From: Gari tellinella
Taxonomy: Eukaryota; Mollusca; Bivalvia; Cardiida; Psammobiidae
DNA length: 64,000 nt
Assembly (NCBI GenBank): GCA_922989275.2
Contig: OV277858.1
Location: 248,001 to 312,000 of the forward strand
Reading direction: 5' to 3'
Numbering within the stretch: the stretch's first letter is position 1; each line of letters starts with the position of its first letter. Below, one piece after another: positions 9,966-22,000 of the stretch. Made by a program: the position numbers and the translations under genes. The notes under the pieces are model-generated. The model did no database searches. It was not told the origin of the DNA and worked only from the letters and a program-made list of their open reading frames with translations.

Positions 9966-12461
9966 CTTGCTAATATGTTAGCAGTGTATCTCTCCAATAC
10001 AAATTCAGTTCAACTTAACTGTATCACCACTCTTCCTTTGTCTAATTACAAAGTGACATTATCACATTTCAAATGATAAAGCTAAGTATAAATCAAGTTT
10101 GCTTAAACACTTTTCACCTGTAAAAAGGCTAAGTTCTAACTATAGCTGAAACTTATTCACTTACAACACAAAGTACTAAGTAACTATAGGCTCAGCTGAA
10201 AATTAAAACTAAATAACAAACACATAACTTATTCATGTATACAACTAAATTCCCATCCACATATTTATGTGAAAATTCACATTTGATTTGACACAATCAC
10301 CTATGTGCAATATTAATTTCTCATTAAAAGTATATAAGTGCTATATGGTATATCACTACTGCTCACTAATTAAAGTTTAACTCTAAATAAATAAAGAGCT
10401 ATACTGCATACCAATACACATGTACTCTTCAATCAACAGTCTAACTCCAAATAAATATTATTAAGCTATAGTAAATATCTAAGATCAAGTAAATATCTAA
10501 GCTAAACTGTATAAGCTCAAGTAAATGTCCAAGCTCTATCACTAACTACTTTCTCATCAAATGACAAACTAATTTCACATGACTATCACCAATGCTAATC
10601 CATCTAAGGTCAGTTGCTATATGAACTAAATCATCTGAGTCTACACTGCTCAGATGCTATTATACATGTATGAAGTAAATAATCTGAGTCTACACTGCTC
10701 AGATGCTATGAACTAATTCATCTGAGTCTACACTGCTATGTGAACTACATGTATATAACTATTGTTCACCTTCAGTCTAAGCGGTTTTATTAATGAATCA
10801 CAACAATCACAACATTTATCAATTTTAAATTAGTAAACCATGAAGATCAAAAGCACTATTCAATTATTCAAAGGTTTTTTTTGTTTAAATGGTTCAACTT
10901 TTAGCAATGTTATTATTCAAACTAAAGAAATTTGAAGAATTATTCTTAATACAAAAGTAAAGCAATCAAAGAGATCTTAATTCTAAAGTAAAGCAATCAA
11001 AGAATCTTTATACCAAAGTAAAGCAACCAAAGAAATATTAATGCTAAGTAAAGCAATCAAAGTCAATTACTGTAAAATTTCAAATTTTAAATTCACAAAG
11101 TCTTTAAAGTACTTCAGGTATGTTTACTAAACACAAATAAACACCACTGTTGCACAAAAGTTTTAAAGTAAATAAACTGAACTCAAATTATCCCTAATTC
11201 ACACTAGGTGCTCTTATTATACAAGTACGGTAAGTGTATTATGTACGTCAGGTGAACTAAACTAATTAAATACTAGAGTACAAACTAAATAGTGTATACC
11301 AATAGCAAAATAAAAAAAAAAAATTAGGGTACGCTTATTGACTAAGTACGGTAAACAAAATTTGCTCCGGGGTGCGCTAATTACAAAGTCATTGTTTACG
11401 GTAACAACAACAACAACGACGCGACTTTCGGATCCGACAATAATCTGTACACAACTTCCAACAAGTCCGTAGAAATAAATAAAGCAAGTATCCTGCTCAA
11501 TGTATTTCAAATAAAAATTTACTTGATTGAATTATCAAACAAATTTTTAAGTTTATTCCCAACTTGCAGATTTAACTGAACCGAACCGACAATTTATTTT
11601 AATTCAATATTATTATTTTTTCAAACTAATTTCAGTTTAATAATCTCAACCGTTAATAGATAGGCTTGTTTCCAAGAGAAAATTAAATGATAGCTGAAAC
11701 AGAAAACTTCAACAAAAAAAATTTTTTTTTTATATCAAGTCAAGTCAAGTCGCAAAGTCATATCAAGTCATATCAAGTCAAAATGCTGAAATTTCACCAA
11801 AATGGAAACTTTTCGAAGGAAATTCAATAGAAATCACTCTATGAGACTGAATAAACCAAAATAGACCAACCAGAAACTTATAAACTGCTAAAGCAAAGAA
11901 GAAAATGGAATTCCTGAAAAAAACATCGTCTGCTACAAATATGTGGACACACAAAAAGCTGTTTTACAAGAAAATTTTCAACCGAAATTTGGAAATTATT
12001 CAAATACAGGATCCAGATTGTAATGAGCTGTAATATGATCTTAATATTTTTTGGGGCTTTATCTGTATAAAACTGAAATAGCAGCAAATGTCTCAAAGTT
12101 AATAGTCAAAATAGGTTGATAAATGTGCTATGCTGAAAATCAAAGAGATTCCACCACCAGACCTTCACCAAATTTAGTAGTTAACTGAAAATGTGAAACG
12201 CCTTTCTTCCTTTACAATATAGCTCACTATTTTATAGTGAAAATATGAGAAACTGCAGTATTTCTACAAAAGAAAGCTGATGACATGTACAAATAAATTT
12301 AGATAAACAAGGAAATTACTGCAATTTTCATATAGTTCATATAAAAATTTCTACTCACGCTCCCTTATGCAACTGTAATTTGTTCTTTAAACCCCCAATG
12401 TCATTGTCCTTGATGCTAGCACTGATGATAATCTGTCGAAACACTCATGAAGCTGTCAACA
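9966..12461 (-). other. Long 5' leader of LTR element 1
   Basis: About 2.5 kb between the primer site and gag with no convincing coding frame. It holds three local repeats: 'tctgagtctacactgctcagatgctat' type units at 10,635-10,735, 'aagtaaagcaatcaaag' units at 10,955-11,060, and 'tcaagtcatatcaagtca' at 11,740-11,780. Such leaders may hold packaging or translation signals; none can be assigned here. Confidence 0.7.
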
Positions 12462-12475
12462 CACGTTGGGCGCCA
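12462..12475 (-). other. Primer binding site, tRNA-Lys (CUU) type
   Basis: The plus strand reads cacgttgggcgcca, identical to the last 14 bases of eukaryotic tRNA-Lys(CUU) including CCA. It sits 4 bp from the 5' LTR, where minus-strand cDNA synthesis would start. Confidence 0.85.
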
Positions 12476-12479
12476 AATT

Positions 12480-13440
12480 TGTAGCCTAGCTCTGAGGGTC
12501 CATTAAAGCAAGACAAGCCAGAAGTAGGTTGAAATCTTCATTTACGAATGTTACATGGTCAATGGATGATGGTAATGGATATGTAGGATGATGGTATATA
12601 CAATGCACAGTCTTAACTCAACTCGACTGCAAGTTGACAACAAACTGCAATCTGAAAATAATAATGAATACATGAGTAATCATGCCAAATAATTCTAAAC
12701 CCTGCTGGCATGAATATAAAACATGACACATGGTAATAACAATAACATGTAAATAAACGCCTTTACTATTCCTTATGAAAAAGGGCATGAAACACTATGG
12801 GGTAAAAATATAAAGTTATGTGGTTGCCAACAGCATAACATCCCATAACTAGCTGTTATGTTATGTTATGGTTGCAAACACATAATAACGAACTATTGCT
12901 TCCTAAATGCAGGTCTGATAATGAATGGGCTTTACAGTACAAACTTATAACAAATACACAATACTCCACCCACTTACTAGTTTATGGAACTAAACGCAGT
13001 TACCACTCCTCCACAACTCTGCCAACTCACACACTCACTGTAGGTGCTTAAACTGCAAATAATGTTATTCTGGTTAGACAAATATCATAAACAGAAGGTA
13101 CAGTAATGGCAATTGCTGCTATTTCGATTCGCGAAAATACATAACGCTACAGACAAGCCGAAGTGAAATAACTTCACTACGCGTTGAAAACAATAAAGCA
13201 GAAGCTCATTACAACCTGTGCCAATTCGTTGCTAATTCATAGTAACGATACAAACCTGTATTTAACTTTTTAAACCTAGAAAATATATTTAATTCTTCAG
13301 AGATGTTTCCCTCTCAAATCTAACTGTACAACTGAATATCGTGCGGAATGACGTCAAAGAGCTTAAGAGTTATCGAACTTGGTTTAAAATGAGTGAAAAG
13401 GTAAAACTACCGAAATGACCGAAAATACAACCTGGTCACA
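12480..13440 (-). repeat. 5' LTR of LTR element 1
   Basis: The 961-bp copy contains the element's promoter by position. It is followed by gtaa (13,441-13,444), the second half of the target duplication. It matches the left LTR except for about a dozen bases and one small indel. Confidence 0.95.
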
Positions 13441-14400
13441 GTAATAAGGGGTCATTTTAATTTTAAATGATTATGTTACACTCCTGCAACTTGTCGAGAG
13501 GGTAAATAAGGATCTGCCCGTACATGTTTGTATGAGCGTGTGTTTGTATGTGTGTATGTACATAATGCCTCATTTTGTCCGGAATATATATTTCCTTTAC
13601 CACATCAGCTAGTACTATGTAACACAAAATTTAGTATGTGAGTATATCATCGGATAGGAGAGGGTCACATACTGCCTTTAGGTCATGATGACCGTAGACT
13701 TGACCTTTGACCTCAATTGTAACTGTAATTTTGTCCTAAGCATATCTTATGTACTTTATCAGCTAGGAATAGAAAATTTGGTGTGTGAAACATTTTGGGA
13801 TGGGGGTTGTTGCATACCGGGTGTCGCAAACCTCTTTAAGGCCATTGTGACCTTGACCTTTGATCTCAATTTAAAAAAAAAGCTTGTTCTAAGCATATCT
13901 TCTGTACCTTATCAGCAAGCAGTAGCAAATTTGGTATGTGAGTATATCTTTGGATGGGGGAGTGTCACATACTACTTTCAGATTACCTTGACCTTTGATC
14001 TCAATTTTAGAAAATGCTTGATCGGAGCATAATCTTCTGTACCTTATCAGCTAGGAATAGCAATTTTGGTGTGTGATACCATTTTGAGATGGCGGTCACT
14101 TACTACTTTTATTCACTGTGACCTTGACCTTTGGCCTTATTTTTTAAAGTTTATCTGGTAAGTGTCTTCTGTACCTTATCAGCTAGGGATAGCAAATTTA
14201 ATATGTGTATACATCTTGGGATGGCGGAGTGTCAAATACTAATTTTAGGCCACTGTTGCCTTGACCTTTGACCTCAATTGTAAAAAACACTTGGCCGGAG
14301 CATATCTTCTGTACATTATCAGCTAGGAATAGCAAATTTGGTGAATGAGTACATCTTGCGATGGCAGAGTATCACATACTACTTTTAGGTGACTGTGTAT
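13441..14400 (+). repeat. Tandem units of a satellite-bearing element (block A, right part)
   Basis: Five to six units of about 130-150 bp with 'tcttctgtaccttatcagctaggaatag' and 'tgaccttgacctttgacctcaatt'. They continue the element whose left end is at 2,618. The same array lies inverted at about 47,500-48,590. The long frame 13,685-14,032 is an accident of the repeat. Confidence 0.85.
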
Positions 14401-14815
14401 AGGTCAAAGTTAGTAAAATAAAACTCGGCGAATGTATTCCAATCGTCTGCGATTCTGGATTTTTTATTTTATGAATTTGAGGCATTTGGCGCAATTGTTG
14501 CATAGGGCCTCTGATAATTGCTGGCACCAGACCAGGGCAAGTGAACTTGGTCACAGTCTATAACCACTCAGCAAGGGAGCCCCCAACTGAAATCGGAATA
14601 CAACACGGCACCGGCGACTCTGCCCTGGCCATGGGTACCAAGGGACATGATTCAGCAGTTACTATGAAATAAGTGCCCAAAGCACATAAGCAACACCCCT
14701 TTAATACAAAATGCATGTTTACCTTCCAAATAAAATATAAACAGTGGTCTACATAATGCTTTAAAAAAAGGATTGGTCTCCCTAAGAGTGGTATTATACT
14801 TATATATATACACAA
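14400..14815 (+). repeat. Block A right flank, shared with block B
   Basis: Unique-looking sequence matching 47,080-47,500 in reverse complement. It contains 'ggcatttggcgcaattgttgcatagggcc' and 'aagcacataagcaacacccc'. No gene is seen. Confidence 0.7.
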
Positions 14816-15610
14816 TTGTCTACTTAATCCTTATGTCGTACTTTTAGGCGACTGTTGCCTTGACCTCTGACCTCAGTTGCCCAAAGCACATAAGCAACAC
14901 CCCTTTAGTATAAAATTAATGCATCTTCCAAATAAAAATATATACAGTGGTCTACATAATGCTTTATAAAAAGGACTGGTCTCCCTAAGAGTGGTATTAT
15001 ACTTATATATATATATATACAATGGTCTACTTAATCCTTAGTTCGTACTTATAGGTGACTGTGGCCTTAACCTTTGACCTCAATTGCCCAAAGCACATAA
15101 GCAACATCCGTTTAGTATAAAATTGATGCATATTTACCTTGCAAATAAAAATATATACAGTGGTCTACATAATGCTTTAAAAAAAGGACTGGTCTCTATA
15201 AGAGTGGTTTTATACTTATATATATATACACAATGGTCTACTTAATCCTTATGTCATACTTTTAGGCGAATGTGGCCTTGACCTTTGACCTCAATTGCCC
15301 AAAGCACATAAGCAACACCCCTTTAGTATAAAATTAATGCATCTTCCAAATAAAAATATGTACAGTGGTCTACATAATGCTTTATAATCCTTATTTCGTA
15401 CTTTTAGGCGACTGTGGCCTTGACCTTTGACCTCAATTGCCCAAAGCACATAAGCAACATCCCTTTAGTATAAAATTGATGCATATTTACCTTCCAAAAA
15501 AAATATATACAGTGGTCTACATAATGCTGTAAAAAAAGGACTGGTCTCCCTAAGAGTGGTATTATACTTATATATATATACAACGGTCTACTTAATCCTT
15601 ATTTCGTACT
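14786..15610 (+). repeat. Amplified compound tandem repeat, about 170-210 bp units
   Basis: Four to five units, each joining 'tactt(tt)aggcgactgtggccttgacctttgacctcaattgcc' to 'aaagcacataagcaac...tacagtggtctacataatgc' and a (TA)n tract. Block B has the second part only once, so the array grew in block A or shrank in block B after the blocks separated. Confidence 0.8.
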
Positions 15611-15790
15611 AACAAAATATTAAGGAGACCAACATTTTTATATATTTTTTGTTTAAATAAATATGGGTTAAAGGAAAAGTGATTCTAAATGATGATAAGT
15701 CGAAAAATATAGGATATACAAAATGTCTCCCTAAGGAGGAAAAAAAGGATGGCCTCCCTAAGGAGGAAAATAGTTATATATATATATCGA
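15611..15790. repeat. AT-rich repeat with 'ggagacc' motifs
   Basis: Contains 'aaaatattaaggagaccaacatttttatat' and 'ctccctaaggagg' twice. A relative lies at 44,570-44,770. It forms the left border of the Penelope-like element, ending in a (TA)n tract. Confidence 0.5.
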
Positions 15791-17639
15791 TTTAAAAAAA
15801 ATCATCTTTTGTCGGACATTTGCATTTCTGTTTATTCCACAAAGTCTAGGTATTCAGACGATATAATTTTGGTTGGTCAAATATTCGGAATTGATAACAA
15901 ACCGTTTCTCTAAGTATTTTATTTTAGAAGGTCTAAAAATAATTTTGGAAAACAATAATTTTATATTTAATGGATCATTTTAGCCAGACAAAGGGGACTG
16001 CCATGAGAACGATAGTTGTCCACACATATGCAACGCTTATATTAAGGTATTTGAAATAAATCATGTATGAAAGAGGTGAACAGTATGGACAATTTATAAT
16101 CAATAATTGAAAAAGATTTATAGATGATTGTTTTTCTATTTGGCCATGTTCACATAAAGATTTAGACTACTTTGAAATCGTTCTCAACTCCTTACACCCA
16201 GGTATATAATATATACATCATCAAGTTCAGATCATTTACCTTTCCTTAAATCAGGAACATCAATTTAAATGGATATATTTCATAAAATCACAGATTCAAA
16301 ACAATACCTCAATTTCAATTCCTGCCACCCAAAGCATACTAAAACAAATATACCCTTTTCTCAGGCTCGAAGGTTATGCACAATTATCTCGAATGAAACG
16401 TTACTATATGAACGTTTGGGATATTATCTCAGACACTAAAAGAAAGAACGTACCCAATACAGGTTATACATACAGGGATTAAGAAAGCATTATCTATTCC
16501 AAGGTCACAGTTACTAAAAGTCAAGGACAAAAACATCACAAACTTAACATCAATTATATCTACGCACAATCCCAAACACAAGGATGTATTTGGTATTTGG
16601 AATGTATTTGGATGTATTTGGTATTTGGAAATAAATGCAAACGACAACTCTCTAATTTAAAACGTCTACTGATCAAATCGGAATTTAATGAAACTAAAGC
16701 ATCCTCGTCGGTCACCAAGTGCAACGAGCCAAGATATGGACTATGTAAGCTCTAAATAGAAGGATCAAGCTTATTTCTCCATAAAAACACATTTCATGTT
16801 AAAGAACCAAATACTTGCAAAGTTGAAAACCTAACCTGCAACGGCTGCCAGTAGTTTTATATAGGACAGACGGGTGACAAACTAAGACATAGACGAACAG
16901 TTCACGACCAACAAACTACTGCCCGTTTCTGCAAATTTAGACAATTGTTGTTTGACTAATCCAAAATATTCCATTTTTCCTTATTACAAATTGTATAACA
17001 ATGATGTATCAGCTATGGAGATTAAAGAATAGTATTTCGTAAAAATATTCAATCCAAAATTAAGGAAAACCTGATGTAGTCATGACGACATGAGTTAAAC
17101 TTTTTCGTAGAAATCAACATTCTCAAATAAAACAAAGCCACATGACGTCATGACGACGTGACGCCATAAACAGTGTGTTAACGTCATCACGTATTTTTTA
17201 TCATTTTAATTATCATATTGCATTGTACAGCATAAACACATTCTATGTGTAGCATTCTTCCATACATATGTCTGCAGAGATAATAGACCAAAAACATCTA
17301 CGCTAAAGTCAATGTGCTATTCAATATAACATAAGTCCTGGAATATTCGAAGAAAAAAAAGTAGATGACAAAGAAGGATAATACATGAGGAAGACGAAAA
17401 AAGAAAAACAGTTAAAGAGGAAGAAAAATATATGGAAATAGGAGCACACATCGATTGTTTTTTAATCTACTAGTAAAAATCCATCCAATTGTGCACGATG
17501 CAGGGCAAGTGTATCCTTTCGTTGGGCAATATGTCTCTCTGTATGGACCTTGTTCTGCATGTAATTTTTCAAGAGTTTGAAGTTTGGTCTTTCTTGTAAA
17601 CATTTGCATCGAAAGATGTAATATTTTGTCAATAAGATG

Positions 17640-18140
17640 AATTAATTTACAGGTGTTGTATACTTTTTGTTCTGGTAGCCCTCATGAAATTGTTTCAAAA
17701 TTGAGATTATTTGCTTTGTACATATTCAGTATATTTGACCAGATCTCTTGTGAGTATCTACATTCCCAGAAAAGATGGTAAATGTTCTCTGTGTTTTGGC
17801 AACAGAAATCACACAAAGTAGAATTTACTATAGAGTATTTAAAAAGTTCTTTATTTGTTTTAACTATTCTCATCAACTATTTATAATTGAAGTTTGTTAG
17901 TGTGTTGTCTATTGTTATATCAATGGCTAATTTATAGGATCTGTTCAATGCGATATTATTTTTTCCAAAACTTTCTTCCCATTTTTGTTTTATTTCAGGT
18001 ATTTTTTGAGTTACTTGGTATGCGTATAAAAAAATTGATGGCTTTTAGCAAGTTATATCTTTCAATGATGACGGTGCAATTTCAACATTTGTATTTGCTA
18101 GCTTTTGTTTTATATCTATTGGAATACAGTTGATTAACAA
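17640..18140 (-). pseudogene. LINE ORF2 C-terminal fragment with zf-RVT domain
   Basis: On the minus strand the frame gives VTQKIPEIKQKWEESF and LAIDITIDNTLTNF, a stop, then LMRIVKTNKELFKYSIVNSTLCDFC and NIYHLFWECRYSQEIWSN. The C..C...H....C pattern is the zinc-finger-like domain after the RT of L1-like and other non-LTR elements (zf-RVT). At least one in-frame stop and no RT catalytic part remain. It is opposite in orientation to the Penelope remnant around it. Confidence 0.75.
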
Positions 18141-18301
18141 GAGGTATTTTTAAATTAGATAATCAGTGTCGGGTAGATGGCAAAGATATCACATAAATTC
18201 GAAAGTGTAAAACGAATTTGTTCTCTCACAAAAATATCTTCACGGATATGTATCCCTTTTTAAGCCATCTTTGATCAAAACAGTCATCACGTAGTTACCA
18301 T

Positions 18302-18337
18302 GTCCTGATGAGTAATGAACGAAACGCGTCGGGAAAT
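18302..18337 (+). ncRNA. Hammerhead-ribozyme-like motif
   Basis: The sequence has CTGATGA, a minimal G..C-closed stem II (gtaatgaac), GAAA, then the palindrome acgcgt giving a UC cleavage step. This is the core order of a type I hammerhead with a very short stem III that would pair only in a dimer, the form described for Penelope-like elements. Stem I pairs poorly here (c-g, t-g, then mismatches), so activity is doubtful. Confidence 0.45.
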
Positions 18338-18419
18338 AAACGTTTGAAAAATCCAGTGAATGTCTTCATCTTTGTTATTTATTTAACTCGTTCGGAATTT
18401 CTTTCTTTTATATATATAT

Positions 18420-18720
18420 ATATATATATATAAATATAATGACGACATTAAGGTGACCAGTTATCCTTTAAAATGGGGGTTAAGGCGACCGGCAGTTTAG
18501 GGTGACCAAAAGCGGTCTCCTTAATATTTTGACATTAAATTTCAGGGGTAAAAAATGGTGCGAGAGCGTCGAAACTTTGCAAACACCTTAAAAGCAGTCC
18601 TCTTACTCATATGGAATTAACTTTTCTGGTCTGAAAAGATAAAGAAAATCAAAAAAATAACTTGAAATCTTGATCGCGTATATTTTGAAGTCCCTAAAAT
18701 AAGTGTTTAAGGCGACCAAC
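18420..18720. repeat. AT-rich repeat with 'ggtgacc/ggtctcc' motifs
   Basis: 'attaaggtgaccag', 'agggtgaccaaaagcggtctccttaat' and 'taaggcgaccaac' recall the 'ggtcaccttaaac/ggtctccttaaac' units at 43.5-44.6 kb. A (TA)n run precedes it. No gene is seen. Confidence 0.4.
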
Positions 18721-18732
18721 GTAAAACCTGAT

Positions 18733-18936
18733 TTATTTCAGAATTTGACTATATATTGATACTTTCAAAGTTGTACTTTTGTTTAATTGTCCGTCTGAGG
18801 TAGTGTGACGATGCTTGTCCCTTTTCTGCTGAAAATAAAGAAATCGAGTTTTTAAGCCTATAAATTTGTCATATTTTAAAACCGTTACAGTGGACATATT
18901 CGCTAAGTTTCGGACAACTTTCTGAGACGCATCCAT
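18733..18936 (-). CDS. Possible 5' exon(s) of a divergent minus-strand gene
   Basis: The minus strand has an ATG at 18,936 and an open frame of 67 codons (MDASQKVVRNLANMST...). A strong acceptor-like 'tttctttattttcag' falls within it. A spliced reading (donor after MDASQKVVRNLANMST, 'gtaacg'; next exon QKRDKHRHTTSDG...) keeps phase but implies an intron of only about 70 bp. The start lies 60 bp from the start of the plus-strand gene, suggesting a shared promoter. No family is recognised, and no further exons were found. Confidence 0.3.
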   Translation of the reverse strand: MDASQKVVRNLANMSTVTVLKYDKFIGLKTRFLYFQQKRDKHRHTTSDGQLNKSTTLKVSIYSQILK

Positions 18937-18996
18937 TTCACATCAACATTCGAAGGTATTCCAAATTAGCAGTTCCGCTTCAACGACCGCCAAAAA
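18937..18996. promoter_or_regulatory. Candidate bidirectional promoter/5' UTR interval
   Basis: 60 bp between two divergent ATGs, richer in CG steps (gaccgcc, ttcgaagg) than its surroundings. Inferred from position only; no core element is identified. Confidence 0.3.
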
Positions 18997-19020
18997 ATGG
19001 CAATATACGGGAAACGAATG
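18997..19020 (+). CDS. Unknown gene, exon 1
   Basis: Eight codons, MAIYGKRM, phase 0, followed by the donor gtaagt at 19,021. The preceding 'gccaaaaa' gives a favourable start context. Confidence 0.6.
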
Positions 19021-22000
19021 GTAAGTTTTTGACGCTTTATCACACACTATGTAGCATATGTCTAGTTATTTGATTTAATTTATTTTTCTGCAATCTATCT
19101 TTGGTTGGTTTGCAATGTTGTCCGTTGACGTGCACACTTATCGACCGGGCGTCAAACTGTTTATAACTACTGGTGGGTGGGGGGACGGAGAAGTTCCACT
19201 TGAAGTCTTGAGAATATCTGTGAGGTAGGCCCCTATGCAGGGGCGTAGCTTGGCCGAAATGAAAGTGTAGGCATATCTTTTCTAGGGGGGTCCGGGGGCA
19301 TGCTCCCCCGAGAAAATTTTGAGTTCTACAACACTGTAGACGCATTTAAGGAGAGTCTGGGGAGACATTTATATGAAGAATTAATGAAATGAAAAGCTTC
19401 AAACAGACAATTTTAATTTTTTGCAAAGGAATATGTCTGCATATTTTCTTGAAAAAAAAATCACCAAAAAAACCAAAAACAACCCCACGTCAATTAGTAA
19501 TTCATAGGGTCTCACCGTCTGATACCGTAATTTTTTCATTAACATACTCGCTACTTGAAATTATTTGGATGTAACTTTCTTTTCGGGACAAATTGATCGA
19601 GCACACTAGATCTACATGCCCGTATGAAATCCAAAGTAACTATACCAATTTATGAACTCACTCTTACTAGGAGGGGATTGGGGAGGGTTGATTCCTATAT
19701 AGCCTCTGGCTTGTTTTGAGGGCGTTTTTGAGCTTCCAAGACAGGTAAAATTCTGTCATAAATATATGTAAAAACTTGGCTGAAAATGACATACATTTTC
19801 TGTTCCAGGTTATTATATTGTAATTGTTGACAGGTTGTCTTCCATTAATCTCTAAGTTAGACTCTAACACCACCCTATTCCTATTTTATTGCATTTTTTT
19901 TACTTTTTGAATTGTCGCAAGTATGAGGACAGTGTGTACGCGGTAGCGCGTGTTTTGCATAAGGCAGCTACATTATTAGTTATACAGTTTCTTCACAGTG
20001 TACATGAGGATTTCTTCCCGGCTGAGGTAAATCTAGTCCTTCATAGAAAGCCGTTGCATATGCTAATATCAACATTTCCCATCATTTTTTATGATATTTA
20101 ACAGTTTTCAGTTTCTGGTTGAAGCTTACAAAAAAGGAATGATGAAAAAGAGCAAGCGAAACGTCTAAATAATTTGGACTAAGGTAAATCATGTTGCCCG
20201 AGCCGTTCGGCGAGGGTTTCATGATTTTACCAGCCGAGGGCTCGGTGACCAATGAAAATTAAGGAATTTACTTTGCAGTATAATAAGTACAATTGTGCAT
20301 GCGTGCCGACGGGGTGATTAGAGCAATTAATAAGTGTACGCTTTCTTACTAGGGGGGTCCGGGGGTATGCTCCCCCGGGAACTTTTTATTCCTAGATAGT
20401 CTCTAGGTGCGTTCTGAGGTCTTTTCCCGCGTTTGATAATGGCAAAATACTAACATGAATCTATGTAAAAATAATTGGGGTTCACCTCTAACCCCCCTTA
20501 GATGTCAATTTTATTGCTTTTTCTGCATTTTTAGCCTTTTTTATTTTTTGGACTTCTGAAAAAAAGTGTAGGCACATGCCTATTTGCCTAATAGGAAGCT
20601 ACGCCAATGCTATGTAGGAGGCTCTTCCGCTTTATGTAAAAATCAACAAACGTATATTGTACCTGTTGAAATATAGAATGTTGATCTACATTTCTTTGAA
20701 ATATTTGAGACTGAAAAAATAGAGCTAACAGTAACACTATCTATCTATCTATCTTCGATTACTGCTGAACTCCCCTTATGGGTATTATTAGCAGACGCGC
20801 AGTCAGTGCAAGAAAAAAGAGTTTTGCAAAGTATTGACAGTAAGACGTCAAAGTATGAAAGGAAGACTGAAAAACAGTTAAAAGTGTTAAATATACAGAT
20901 GAGTTTCTACCATATCTTATGGATATTCAATGGAAAAAAACAAAGAAACTTCAACAAATATTCGCCACCAAACTTGTTTTCATAACAGCAATGAGAGTAT
21001 CCTCTTCATTCGTTTCACCGGAGCCCTCAGCGAAAAATATTATAAAGATTATCATTTTAAATTCAAAAAGGCAAATACATTGAAGGAATGTGAAGAAAAA
21101 TTAGTTTTCTAACTGAAAATAACTAGAGCTGTCATTGATAGGAACGTTATTGATGTATCGGCTCGCCAATAACTGTTCATCGATCAATATATCGACAGGG
21201 GTGCGGAAATCCCACGTTCGTCTCGTACATTTTTTGGCCCGCACAAAAATTTAATTGATTTTTGCATTTTAATTGTCCGCGGACAAGCACGGATTCGGGA
21301 TAATATTATATTTGGAAGCCAAAATGTGCCTTCAAATCTGACCAAAATAGCTATAAATTCAAAGAAATGGAGATAATCTGCGACTTCTGACGTTTATGTT
21401 TGAATAAGGCGAATGTGTTCACTAAATAAGCTGATGAATAACTATTTGGATTTTTTTCTTCTAAACTTGATTTAAGCCGGCGAAAAATTCCCATTAACAG
21501 TGAGAACCACTGTGAAATAATAAAGAAGATGTTATAATTTTAATCATATGATGCTTCAACACAAGTGAAACCGTCTGTAGTTAGGTCCGGTATTGTTTTG
21601 AAACCACTGTGTTGGTGTCCGTTTTGTAGCCCTTATCTTAAAATAAATCATAAATGTCACTTACGTTTTCACATTTGTTTATAACATGATTGACAGCTAA
21701 GAGGATGAAAAAGTTTCTTGTAAGAAAAGACAGTAAAACTAAAGCTGTTGGAGACAACGGCATTCAAAACGAAAACCGAAAGTGACTGTGACTACGAAAA
21801 AATAAACGTAAGCGAACTTTTTAGTGATTTTAAATGGTTACATGTCTGCCGTTTGTATCCCGAAATCGCTGATACTACAGTACGTCAGTGATACAGACCT
21901 CTGCTCAACCTGTGACCTCCAGTAAGAGGTCCTGTACTCTATTACTAGATACAAAATATATTCTCACGGACCCCTAGCCTACCCTGACAGGACTCGCTAG

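Larger units (their letters stand above)
2910..13440 (-). mobile_element. Ty3/gypsy LTR retrotransposon 1, nearly complete
   Basis: A 10.5-kb element on the minus strand, bounded by two LTRs (968 and 961 bp) that begin TGTAGCC and end GGTCACA as read on the plus strand. It is flanked by the direct repeat gtaa (2,906-2,909 and 13,441-13,444). The uninterrupted site in block B (48,585-48,588) has this sequence once. Order on the minus strand: 5' LTR, tRNA-Lys-type primer site, a 2.5-kb leader, gag with a CCHC knuckle, protease, RT, RNase H, integrase, a long acidic tail, purine tract, 3' LTR. This is normal gypsy order. I see few coding breaks: a shift in protease, one stop in integrase and one shift after the integrase core. 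No env-like frame is present. Confidence 0.95.
15790..18400 (+). mobile_element. Decayed Penelope-like retroelement 1
   Basis: Translations in shifting frames show the Penelope RT core: RFIDDCFSIWPC (catalytic DD) near 16,110, then QYLNFNSCHPKHTKTNIPFS at 16,300-16,370. The GIY-YIG endonuclease domain follows: NLTCNGCQ, FYIGQTGDKLRHRRTVHDQQ at about 16,830-16,920. Many stops and frameshifts are present, so it is inactive. Both ends abut (TA)n tracts. A LINE fragment lies inside it at 17,640-18,140, and a hammerhead-like motif sits near the 3' end. The exact ends are inferred. Confidence 0.75.

Noticed and set aside
13685..14032. 115-codon frame and its mirror at 47,845-48,207
   Set aside because: Both are products of the same tandem satellite in the two blocks; the protein itself is repeated.
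20930..21112. 60-codon plus-strand frame as an extra exon of the host gene
   Set aside because: No suitable acceptor and donor pair keeps the phase, and no family resemblance was seen.
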